Shown here one piece after another: positions 1-6,745 of a DNA stretch of 11,555 nucleotides. A program made the translations under genes and the position numbers. This DNA comes from JBBPYR01 sp038199755. Lineage in GTDB: Bacteria; Chloroflexota; Ktedonobacteria; Ktedonobacterales; Ktedonobacteraceae. The stretch lies in contig JBBPYR010000229.1 in assembly GCA_038199755.1 (NCBI GenBank), positions 1 through 11,555 on the forward strand, in the 5' to 3' direction. The notes under the pieces are model-generated. The model was not told the DNA's origin, did not search any database, and saw only the letters and a program-made list of their open reading frames with translations. Numbering within the stretch: position 1 is the stretch's first letter; the number at the start of each line of letters is the position of its first letter.

Positions 1-30
1 AAAAAGCAGGTCGCTAGCGACCTGCTTTTT
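1..30. terminator. Palindromic intrinsic terminator of a gene outside the window
   Basis: The first 30 bases are a perfect palindrome: an A5 run, a GC-rich arm (GCAGGTCGC), its exact complement and a T5 run. As RNA it folds into a stem with a minimal loop and a U tract on either strand, so it can terminate transcription from both directions. No gene in the window reads into it, so it most likely ends a gene to the left of the window. Confidence 0.8.
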
Positions 31-354
31 GCTCTTGCTTGTGCCCGCTCTTACATAAAGCGAAGATTCCTGTCTTTTCCTTCAGGGAATGAGATGCAAT
101 TGCGGCGTTGTTATCATCTATGTGAATGTTTTTTCATCTTCATAGAGGAGATTTACGCGCACATGAAGTACTCTCCCCTTGTCAGAGCGGCGTTGTCGTG
201 TTACACTTCAACAAAAGATTACAACTTTTTTAGACGCCGCCCGTAATTGTAAAAGAGTAAGGCTCTTCTTTGGTTTTATGAGATGAAGAGATATTCAGTT
301 CTTGAGGTCTTGATTGTATATAACTATGGTAAAACAGCAATTGAGCGGTGACAA
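31..354. other. Gene-free stretch before the sigma-factor operon
   Basis: About 324 bases without a convincing coding region; the short leftward reading frames here have no recognisable protein character. It contains a direct repeat of the 10-mer GCGGCGTTGT (102-111 and 187-196). An inverted arm of GCGGCGT at 187-193 lies at 234-240, with about 40 bases between. The short dyad GTGTTACAC lies near 198-206. A candidate promoter for the sigma operon sits at its right end. No function is assigned to the repeats. Confidence 0.5.
302..330 (+). promoter_or_regulatory. Candidate sigma-70 type promoter of the ECF operon
   Basis: TTGAGG (302-307) and TATGGT (325-330) are 17 bases apart, each matching four of six positions of the housekeeping consensus. 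The predicted start near 337 leaves a leader of under 20 bases before the ATG at 355. No obvious ECF-type -35/-10 pair was seen, so autoregulation by the encoded sigma factor is not supported by what I can read. Confidence 0.35.
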
Positions 355-1113
355 ATGTTAGAATCGACTGTAAACGCTTCAAATACATTAGGAATGATTG
401 GCTCACTAGCACAACCTGCGGCAAAAACACGTCGTACCCGAACGACGGATGCCGTCGCGGGTGTGCAGGAACAAGTATCGACAGGGCTTGTACTGGATAG
501 AACGACGAAGACGGGGGCAATCATGGCATCGATGAGCGATGCCGCGCTCGTCGAGCTTGTCCTTGCGGGCAACCAGGATGTCTTCTCTCTCCTCGTCGAG
601 CGTTATAAAGACGCGGTACAAAATTTAGCGTATAGAATGTTAAATAACGTGACTGAAGCTGAAGATGTGACACAAGAGACGTTTGTACGTTCCTATACAC
701 AACTTTGTACTTACAAGCCTGCGCATAAATTTAGCACCTGGCTACTCTCGATAGCCTCGCACCTCTCGATTGACCAGTTGCGGCGGCGACGCTTCCTGGC
801 CTTGCCACTGGAAGATGTGCCATTCTTAGAATGGATCGTCGATGCCGGTACGGGCCCAGAGCAATCGGCATTGCAAGGTGAACAACAAGACGAGATTCAG
901 AGCTACTTGCAGAAACTACCGAGCAAGTACCGAGCCGTCATCGTGTTGCGCTATTGGCATGATTTCTCCTATGAAGAGATCGCCAATACGCTCAATTTGA
1001 CACCGGCTCTGGTAAAAGCGCGCTTGCATCGTGCGCGTGAATTGCTGGCGCGCTATATGCGCAAAAACGTCGTACAAGAGGAGGAACCGGTCGATGCGCT
1101 GCAGCGACGCTAA
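355..1113 (+). CDS. ECF (extracytoplasmic function) RNA polymerase sigma factor
   Basis: This sigma-70 family protein directs RNA polymerase to a dedicated promoter set, probably in response to an envelope signal passed by the next gene's product. Region 2 spans about residues 62-146, with the typical segment EDVTQETFVRSY (103-114), a KFSTWLLSIA stretch (125-134) and a basic RRRR end (143-146). Region 4 spans about 185-235, with LPSKYRAVIVLRYWHDFSYEEIA and the helix-turn-helix end VKARLHRARELL. No sigma-1.1 or region 3 is seen, as expected for ECF factors. The 252-residue form carries a basic, low-complexity 56-residue N-terminal extension. An internal ATG at 523 would give 196 residues, the usual family size. 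The start at 355 is kept because a GAGCGGTGA sequence and the candidate promoter lie just before it, but 523 is a real alternative. Its end overlaps the anti-sigma gene by 20 bases. Confidence 0.9.
   Translation: MLESTVNASNTLGMIGSLAQPAAKTRRTRTTDAVAGVQEQVSTGLVLDRTTKTGAIMASMSDAALVELVLAGNQDVFSLLVERYKDAVQNLAYRMLNNVTEAEDVTQETFVRSYTQLCTYKPAHKFSTWLLSIASHLSIDQLRRRRFLALPLEDVPFLEWIVDAGTGPEQSALQGEQQDEIQSYLQKLPSKYRAVIVLRYWHDFSYEEIANTLNLTPALVKARLHRARELLARYMRKNVVQEEEPVDALQRR
1076..1084 (+). promoter_or_regulatory. Shine-Dalgarno of the anti-sigma gene inside the sigma gene
   Basis: AAGAGGAGG lies nine bases before the ATG at 1094, within the last codons of the sigma gene. It is the reason to prefer 1094 over the earlier in-frame ATG at 1031, which lies deep inside the sigma region 4 coding sequence. 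Confidence 0.75.
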
Positions 1114-1681
1114 ACTATGGCTGGCCACCCAGCGGGAACGTGAGAAAGCTCAGTCAGCCGATGCTGCTGATCGAGATAATCAAGACCTTCTAGCAGTCAA
1201 GGAGCACATAGAGCATTGTCCTGACTGCCATAGTGTACAGCAACGACTACAACCAGTCGATGCGCGCTTGCACACCACACCGTCGCGTGTTCAACCCAAT
1301 GTCTCGACCGAGCAGATTATGTTGGCAATCCAAGAGTACAAGCGTACAGATGAGCAAATAGAGCACTTACGCGCCCAACAGCGTTCACGGGTTGCCAAAA
1401 TTCGACCGACAGTTGTCGCGCTCGCTGCTTTGACCGTACTCATAGTGAGTAGCATCCCGTTATTCGTAATCGCACTGACGATTATCCAGCCTGATCTCTT
1501 TGTAAAATCACTCAATCTGGTAGGAGATAGTCCAGGCATACTTGTCGTCCTTGCACAATATCTACAAGCAGGATTAACCATGGTGGCACACAACAACTGG
1601 CTTTTATCAGGTGTCGCGTTCGCGGTGGTTATCATGATGGGGATATGGCTTCGCCTAATGCGTTATCCACAAGAGGCGTAA
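1094..1681 (+). CDS. Membrane-anchored zinc-binding anti-sigma factor
   Basis: This is the likely partner of the preceding sigma factor, which it would hold inactive at the inner face of the membrane until a signal arrives. From the 1094 start (195 residues) the N-terminal part carries the zinc-binding anti-sigma signature H-x3-C-x2-C at residues 38, 42 and 45 (HIEHCPDC). A charged, probably helical linker follows (about 70-105). A strong transmembrane segment lies at about 107-131 and another near the C-terminus at about 169-189, joined by a loop of roughly 37 residues with some hydrophobic character. Two membrane spans would put both ends in the cytoplasm with only a short external loop. 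The gene starts 20 bases before the sigma stop codon, a usual sign of translational coupling that keeps the pair in proportion. The signal sensed is unknown. Confidence 0.85.
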   Translation: MRCSDAKLWLATQREREKAQSADAADRDNQDLLAVKEHIEHCPDCHSVQQRLQPVDARLHTTPSRVQPNVSTEQIMLAIQEYKRTDEQIEHLRAQQRSRVAKIRPTVVALAALTVLIVSSIPLFVIALTIIQPDLFVKSLNLVGDSPGILVVLAQYLQAGLTMVAHNNWLLSGVAFAVVIMMGIWLRLMRYPQEA

Positions 1682-1727
1682 TGGGTGGAGGTCATGGTCA
1701 GTGGTGATCATGATAGGGAGTTCTAGT

Positions 1728-2693
1728 ATGCTCAAAGTCCAACGATTACGCCCGTTCGTACTACCTGGACTCTGGCTTGTCGTTCTACTCATTCTCAGTG
1801 GCATTGGTACTGTATTCACGGGCATGCCTAGCGCGCAAGCCGCCAACTTGAACGCGGTAGATCAGCATTGCACAGCAACAGCCCCACGGCTAGCTATCGG
1901 AAGTGCGACGGTTATTGATAGTAGTGAAGACCCATGTAGCGATATCACCTCTTTTGGTGGCCCTGTTGTCATTCGCGGCCAAGTACAAGGGGATGTCGTC
2001 TCCTTCGGTGGAAATGTTGTCATCGGGGGAACAGTCAACGGAGACGTGAAACTGTATGGCGGAACCATGACCGTGCAAAAAGGGGCCAGCATTCATGGCA
2101 ATATCCATTTTTGTGGTGGAAATCGGATCGATGTGCCAGCTTCACAGCTGAACGGCGCAGTCATTAGCTGTCAAACCAGCATCATCCAACTCCTCATACA
2201 GGATAGCGGTCCCGGCTTGCGGCTCCTGCTTATTCTGATTTGGGTTGCCGTAGGCAGTTTGCTCACCTGGTTACTGCCAGAACACGTCATGCTCGTTCGT
2301 ACAACGGCGCATATCAAGCTTAAGAGAAGTTTGGTACTTGGTTTGCTGAGCATCCTATTGGCACCCGTTGTGCTTATTGTGCTGATAGCATTAATCATTT
2401 CTATCCCTTTGGCGATTATAGTAACAATAGGATTTATCGCAGCATGGACGTTAGGCACGGTTGCAATGGGCTGGCTCGTTGGCGATTCTATCGTGCGGCG
2501 TGTCTTGCCCCAGCATAACACGCGCTTGATGCAGGTCGTAGTGGGATTGACGGTGTTGATAGTGGCGGAGTCTCTCCCCTACATTGGCGGGTTCATTAGT
2601 GTTGGAGTAGGATTGATAGGGCTTGGTGCCGTCTTGTTAAGCCGATTTGGCACACGACTGTATAGTAAACCTAAACATCCCCTCACACTATAA
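1728..2693 (+). CDS. Exported bactofilin-like (polymer-forming) repeat protein with C-terminal membrane domain
   Basis: Third gene of the sigma operon, 46 bases after the anti-sigma gene. From the ATG at 1728 (321 residues) it has a basic N-terminus, a hydrophobic core and an SAQA cleavage-like site near residue 38, so a signal peptide is likely. Residues about 63-150 are short beta repeats with turns such as SFGG, VQGDV, VNGDV and LYGG, the style of bactofilin/polymer-forming families with a right-handed beta-helix. Four cysteines lie in or next to this part. The rest is strongly hydrophobic, with membrane segments near 164-184, 201-249 (two passes) and 269-307 (two passes). The repeat domain is therefore probably outside the membrane, unlike classical cytoplasmic bactofilins. 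A GTG at 1701 with a good GGAGGT sequence eight bases upstream is an alternative start; 1728 has GGGAG at 1716-1720. Being the sigma operon's target or signal sensor is an inference. Confidence 0.75.
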   Translation: MLKVQRLRPFVLPGLWLVVLLILSGIGTVFTGMPSAQAANLNAVDQHCTATAPRLAIGSATVIDSSEDPCSDITSFGGPVVIRGQVQGDVVSFGGNVVIGGTVNGDVKLYGGTMTVQKGASIHGNIHFCGGNRIDVPASQLNGAVISCQTSIIQLLIQDSGPGLRLLLILIWVAVGSLLTWLLPEHVMLVRTTAHIKLKRSLVLGLLSILLAPVVLIVLIALIISIPLAIIVTIGFIAAWTLGTVAMGWLVGDSIVRRVLPQHNTRLMQVVVGLTVLIVAESLPYIGGFISVGVGLIGLGAVLLSRFGTRLYSKPKHPLTL

Positions 2694-2756
2694 AAACAGA
2701 GTTCTGATTCTCTATTAAATAATGCTGGAAAGATGGGACGGATACCCACAATATGC

Positions 2757-2780
2757 CGCTCAGCCCATTATAACTGAGCG
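2757..2780 (+). promoter_or_regulatory. Small hairpin ahead of the RNA methyltransferase gene
   Basis: A 7-base perfect inverted repeat (CGCTCAG and CTGAGCG) encloses a 10-base AT-rich loop containing TATAAC. It lies 32 bases before the ATG at 2813. It has no T tract, so it is not a convincing terminator. It could be a leader stem or an operator over a -10 box, but no matching -35 box is evident. Confidence 0.3.
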
Positions 2781-2812
2781 AAGCTGCATACGTGGCGTCC
2801 ATTGAGGTGAAC

Positions 2813-4174
2813 ATGAGTATTGATGTTGAACTTACTGACCTTGCCTACGGCGGAGATGCCGTAGGGCGATATGAGGGACGGGTCCTCTTCGTCCCCGGTG
2901 GCATTCCTGGCGAACGTGTGCGTGTCGATATCGTCGAAGAACGGCGAGGACACGCCCGCGCAAATCTGCTGGAGATACTCCGACCCGCACCAGAGCGGGT
3001 CGATCCTGCCTATCCTTTGCTCACCGACAGTGGTTGTCAATGGCAGCATATCGCATATCCCGCACAGCTTACCTGGAAAGCCCATATCGTGCGCCAATTA
3101 CTGGTACGTATCGGCAAACAGCCTGACGCCCTAGTCCATCCCACCATTGGTATGCCACCAGACCTCTCGCCCTGGCACTACCGTAATATCGCGTTATTTT
3201 CCGTTGGGCCCTCTGGCGAAGTGGGCTTCAAACTGACAGAAAGCCATGACATACAAGATATGGCAGACTGTCCGTTGCTGCATCCCGCCCTCGATCAAGT
3301 CTATCAACGGGTACGTGCGAAACTCATCAATTATTTCGGCGACTCTCTCGGTGAGATGATTCAGGGCTTCACCATTCGCGGAGCGGTGGGTGCCATTGGC
3401 GGACCCGGCACAGGCATGGTGACAACAGGTGCAAAAGCCGTACCTACCCTGCTCACCATACACGCTCGCCCCGGCTCTCTGATGGAAAACCCACAACAGC
3501 TGGCGCAAGAACTGATGACCATCGCCCCCGGTATCGTGGGTGTCATTATTGAGCGCGTTGGTGGCCGCTATGGACGTGTCTTCGTTGGACAAGAATTTTT
3601 GACCGATGTCGTGCTTGGCCGTCGTTATCGCGTCTCAGCCGACTCCTTCTTCCAGGTCAATCTGGTGCAGGCCGCGACCCTCGTTGAGCGTGCCCTCAAC
3701 ATGCTTGAGCCACAACGAACCGATGTGGTGCTCGACGGCTATAGTGGCGTTGGTCTCTTCTCCGCGTTCCTGTCAGGACGCACATCACGTGTCATCGCCA
3801 TCGAGTCGCAGCCAAGCGCAGTCATGGATGCCCGCGCCAGTGCGATCTTGAATAATCAGAATAACATTACAGCCCTGGAAGGCACCCTTGAGCGTATTCT
3901 GAGCCAGTTGCATTATCGGCGCGAGCGCATTGACCTCGCCCTCGTCGATCCGCCACGCGCTGGTTGCCATCCGAAAGCACTACAAGCGTTGCAGATACTT
4001 GCCCCGCGCACCATCTGCTACGTCTCCTGTGACCCAAGCACACTGGCACGCGATATCGCCACCCTCTGTTCCGGTGGTCGCTATCGCCTCATCGCAGCAC
4101 AGCCAGTGGATATGTTCCCACAGACCTATCATATCGAGTGTATCGCGCTGCTTGCCCGCGTAGGCGCACGCTAA
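2813..4174 (+). CDS. RlmD/RumA (TrmA family) RNA m5U methyltransferase
   Basis: This enzyme transfers a methyl group from S-adenosylmethionine to C5 of a uridine in RNA, by family most likely 23S rRNA. From 2813 (453 residues) an N-terminal TRAM domain (about 1-57) is followed by the central domain and a class I methyltransferase fold. Visible motifs are ADSFFQVN (276-283), the SAM-binding DVVLDGYSGVGLFS (304-317), DPPRAG (379-384), the catalytic cysteine Cys406 in YVSCDPSTLARD, and the likely general base Glu442 in HIEC. Cys75 (GCQWQH) and Cys153 (ADCPLLHP) match two of the four iron-sulfur cysteines of E. coli RumA (RlmD). The first is replaced by Tyr67 and the second is absent. A glycine-rich insertion lies near 193-210. 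The ATG at 2813 is preceded by GAGGTGA, as in the PH-domain gene; a GTG at 2792 would add seven residues but has a weak ribosome site. Exact target base not determined. Confidence 0.88.
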   Translation: MSIDVELTDLAYGGDAVGRYEGRVLFVPGGIPGERVRVDIVEERRGHARANLLEILRPAPERVDPAYPLLTDSGCQWQHIAYPAQLTWKAHIVRQLLVRIGKQPDALVHPTIGMPPDLSPWHYRNIALFSVGPSGEVGFKLTESHDIQDMADCPLLHPALDQVYQRVRAKLINYFGDSLGEMIQGFTIRGAVGAIGGPGTGMVTTGAKAVPTLLTIHARPGSLMENPQQLAQELMTIAPGIVGVIIERVGGRYGRVFVGQEFLTDVVLGRRYRVSADSFFQVNLVQAATLVERALNMLEPQRTDVVLDGYSGVGLFSAFLSGRTSRVIAIESQPSAVMDARASAILNNQNNITALEGTLERILSQLHYRRERIDLALVDPPRAGCHPKALQALQILAPRTICYVSCDPSTLARDIATLCSGGRYRLIAAQPVDMFPQTYHIECIALLARVGAR

Positions 4175-4190
4175 TCTGACCCATACAAAA

Positions 4191-4236
4191 CAGAAGAGAT
4201 CGGCCATACGGTATATCGTATGGCCGATCTCTTCTG
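4191..4236. terminator. Long perfect hairpin between convergent genes
   Basis: Twenty bases (4191-4210) are perfectly complementary to 4217-4236 across a six-base loop. Read leftward, the stem is followed by TTTTG, so it is a good intrinsic terminator for the PH-PASTA gene, whose stop codon lies just 12 bases before it. Read rightward, 17 bases after the methyltransferase stop, there is an A run before the stem but no clear T tract after it. Rightward termination is therefore plausible but weaker. Confidence 0.85.
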
Positions 4237-4247
4237 GTGTCGCCTAG

Positions 4248-5897
4248 CTACATTTGATCGACATAAGAAGGTTTCTTACTAAGCAAAACCTCAATCTTCG
4301 TTCCCTTGCTGACAAGCGTACCCGCGGGCGGGCTCTGCTGCATCACATACCCTGGCGGCAGATCATCGGTAGCAACATCTTCACCTACCACCACCACCTC
4401 AAGGCCCTTCTCCTGCGCCTTAGCCATCGCACTCAACAAATCCAACCTTTTCAGCGCTGGAGACTGTAGACTCCTCGACTCCATTTTCGACACAACCGTG
4501 CTAAACCATACGTTGAGGTTTTTCTTCTCGTCGCTTTCCTTTTTCGCCTTGTCTACCTTATCCTTGTACTCTCTGACAGCAGAAATCTCATCAGTGAGCA
4601 CAAAGGGATGATCCACATGGTCAAAGATAATATCCGTATCCTTACTACCAGGCGTTTCTACGTAGACATTGCCGATATCCAGGAAGCGGTCGAGCACATT
4701 TGTGACCTCGACACGAATATCGCGAATGTTTTTATATTCAGCCTCAATACGCGACTCAAAGCCAAAGATGAGCTTGCGTTCCAGGTCAATGATACGCTTA
4801 TTCGTCAGAATATACACATCATCGGCATAGTTGATATAGATCAAGCCCATCGCAATCAGCAAGCCAAGCACGACAATGCCCATGAAAAAGGCCCACCCTT
4901 GCAGCAAATTACTTGGGATAAACCCTATCGAAGGTGTCACCACAGCAACAGGCAAGAGGACAATCAACGCCACAAAAGGAATGGCGAGATTGCGATACAA
5001 AACATACATTGAACGCTGAATGTACTTCACTGTGTATTCGCCTGAAGAGTAGCGAATCTCCGCGGGAATACGCAAAACGCCACCGAAGGTGCGGCGCGGC
5101 CCCAGCAAACGATCATCTTTAATGGCTTTACCATCTTTATCACGTTTATAGTATGCTTCGTCTGCGTCTTCCAGGGGCTTGACATCTTTTCCCTTTGCCA
5201 GCTTATCCAGCATTGCCGCCAACTCTGGGTCCTGCGGCACAGGAAGCGGCACCTCTTTTGGCTTCTTCGACTTAATATCATCAGTGATGCTCGTCAAAGC
5301 ATCTTTTACTACTTTCGGATTGGGCACATTCTTGAGCAGTAAATCGCCGCCAGTCAGATAAACGTGAACCGTTCCAAAGCGCAGCAAGACACCCAGAAAA
5401 CTTTCTGTTTTAATGCCCACCTGCTGCACCTTATCAAGGGTCGTCACCTTTCGTTTTGGGTTCAACAAACCACTCGACTCGATGATGCGCTTATTGGTAA
5501 TAATATACGTTTCTAGCCACCACACCACGAGGTCTTTCCACGCAAACCAGATGCCCGTAGCAATGACGAGCAAAATCACGAGCGTATATACGAAAATCCA
5601 CAACGCCCCTAGTGCTTTCAGGGAGACAGAACCCCACACCACAAGCAGCAGCAGCACGAGCGATCCCAAAAAAGGCAGCGCAGGTTGCACCAGAAACCAC
5701 CAGTGCTCACGAACAACAATGCGCACTTCTTCATCCAGTTCCTGACCTGAGAAATGCCATTTATGATCTTTACCACGCCTGAACTGTTGCAGCCCAAAAC
5801 GCGGACGACCAGAACGCCAACGATCTTCTGGCGCTATTGGCTTATTTGCGTCAGGTTTCGCTTTTGTTGCAATTTTGTTATTGGCTTTCTGCGCCAT
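4248..5897 (-). CDS. Membrane protein with two bacterial PH (bPH2) domains and a C-terminal PASTA domain
   Basis: Function unknown. The 549 residues read as a duplicated unit. Transmembrane pair one (about 68-90 and 97-119) leads into a bPH2 domain (about 121-210) with YIITNKRIIESSGLL. A charged linker follows (about 208-290). Pair two (about 303-325 and 333-355) leads into a second bPH2 domain (about 359-445) with YILTNKRIIDLE. A lysine/glutamate-rich linker (445-460) leads to a PASTA-like domain (about 478-543): GLEVVVVGED, PPGYV, QQSPPAGTLVSKGTKIEVLLS. With two helical hairpins and a basic cytoplasmic N-terminus, both PH domains and the PASTA domain would lie in the cytoplasm, whereas PASTA domains of penicillin-binding proteins and Ser/Thr kinases are extracellular. 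Start supported by GAGGTGA four bases before the ATG. It lies 87 bases downstream of the CvpA-like gene, probably co-transcribed with it. PH domains here may mediate protein or membrane contacts. Confidence 0.85.
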   Translation of the reverse strand: MAQKANNKIATKAKPDANKPIAPEDRWRSGRPRFGLQQFRRGKDHKWHFSGQELDEEVRIVVREHWWFLVQPALPFLGSLVLLLLVVWGSVSLKALGALWIFVYTLVILLVIATGIWFAWKDLVVWWLETYIITNKRIIESSGLLNPKRKVTTLDKVQQVGIKTESFLGVLLRFGTVHVYLTGGDLLLKNVPNPKVVKDALTSITDDIKSKKPKEVPLPVPQDPELAAMLDKLAKGKDVKPLEDADEAYYKRDKDGKAIKDDRLLGPRRTFGGVLRIPAEIRYSSGEYTVKYIQRSMYVLYRNLAIPFVALIVLLPVAVVTPSIGFIPSNLLQGWAFFMGIVVLGLLIAMGLIYINYADDVYILTNKRIIDLERKLIFGFESRIEAEYKNIRDIRVEVTNVLDRFLDIGNVYVETPGSKDTDIIFDHVDHPFVLTDEISAVREYKDKVDKAKKESDEKKNLNVWFSTVVSKMESRSLQSPALKRLDLLSAMAKAQEKGLEVVVVGEDVATDDLPPGYVMQQSPPAGTLVSKGTKIEVLLSKKPSYVDQM

Positions 5898-5984
5898 CTG
5901 TCACCTCAAGGTCTTCTTCTATGTGCTAATACGCTCACTCTTCTACGTTGCCCTTAAAGTAGAACACTACGAGAACGGCACACG

Positions 5985-6575
5985 CTACTTCTTAGCAGCG
6001 GGAGGGGATGCTTTCTTGGTACGTGACGAAATCAAAGCTATTAGCGCGGCGATAACCGCAATCACAAACAGCACAGGAACATATTGAGCGGGGTCAGGCA
6101 GCATAAACACGGTTGAAAACGTTGTCTGCCCATCGGCGGTTCTGGCAAAGAAGCCACCTGTATTAATATAGTACAACACCGCAGCCCCGGCAATCAGTGC
6201 CGGAATCACACCAATAAAACGCTCAGATTGTGTCGCAGGCTTGGGAAATGCTCTATTCCCAATATAATAACCCAGCGCAACAACAAGCGCGAATAAGAGT
6301 AGCGTCCAGAACGGCCCAAAGCTAGAGGCCGTTGCAGCAGCTGGCGCGCTAGGCGTAGACGCCTTTCCTGTCACCAGGAAACTCAATGTTGACGGCAACC
6401 GCACCAAAAACTGACCGATTATCTGGTCTGTACTCGGATGAATCAGTGCCGCTGCTAGCAAGATGAAAATTAAAGAAATACACTCTCGTCGCCAACCTCG
6501 GATAAAACCACCGATAGCGAAGGCGAATATGACCACAAAGAAACACTGTTGATCAGTAAATGGCAACGAAGACAT
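5985..6575 (-). CDS. CvpA-like integral membrane protein
   Basis: A 196-residue hydrophobic protein. The opening segment (about 11-46) has a hydrophobic helix, GGFIRGWRRE and another hydrophobic helix. This resembles the start of the CvpA (colicin V production) family, where a G-x-RG-x-x-RE pattern sits between the first two helices. A low-complexity Ala/Ser/Pro/Thr loop (70-86) is followed by membrane segments near 89-107, 119-137 (preceded by SERFIG, also reminiscent of CvpA) and 166-184. It ends in a short lysine-rich tail (TKKASPPAAKK). CvpA proteins have about 160 residues and four helices, so this is somewhat longer, with a probable fifth helix. Ribosome site AGAGGGGAG lies about 11 bases before the ATG. 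The next gene leftward (PH-PASTA) follows after 87 bases. Family membership rests on a short motif only; it may equally be an unrelated small membrane protein. Confidence 0.6.
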   Translation of the reverse strand: MSSLPFTDQQCFFVVIFAFAIGGFIRGWRRECISLIFILLAAALIHPSTDQIIGQFLVRLPSTLSFLVTGKASTPSAPAAATASSFGPFWTLLLFALVVALGYYIGNRAFPKPATQSERFIGVIPALIAGAAVLYYINTGGFFARTADGQTTFSTVFMLPDPAQYVPVLFVIAVIAALIALISSRTKKASPPAAKK

Positions 6576-6617
6576 GTGGAATAAGTCTCCCCTCTAGGCA
6601 TCAGATGTTACATCGCG

Positions 6618-6647
6618 CTTATATGTATACTATAGCAACTCCCGCAA
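6618..6647 (-). promoter_or_regulatory. Candidate promoter of the CvpA-like/PH-PASTA operon
   Basis: On the minus strand TTGCGG (6647-6642) is followed after 18 bases by TATAAG (6623-6618). The -10 box matches five of six consensus positions and the -35 box only the TTG core. The transcript would start about 35-40 bases before the ATG at 6575. Several overlapping TATA-like hexamers make the exact box uncertain. Confidence 0.35.
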
Positions 6648-6745
6648 CTTCGCTCTTCCCTTAGTTTCCCGTTTCACCTGTAATGATACCACACGTTATC
6701 TCTACCGACTAGTGGTGTTCTAGGCCAAAATGGTTCAGGTTCCTA

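Noticed and set aside
1031..1093. Earlier start for the anti-sigma gene
   Set aside because: These 21 codons lie within sigma region 4 coding sequence in another phase, and the strong AAGAGGAGG fits the ATG at 1094.
2694..2720. A terminator after the bactofilin-like gene
   Set aside because: Only a four-base AGAG/CTCT stem without a T run is present.
6660..6745. A terminator after the GT-C gene
   Set aside because: Only a weak ACCAC/GTGGT pairing without a T tract was found.
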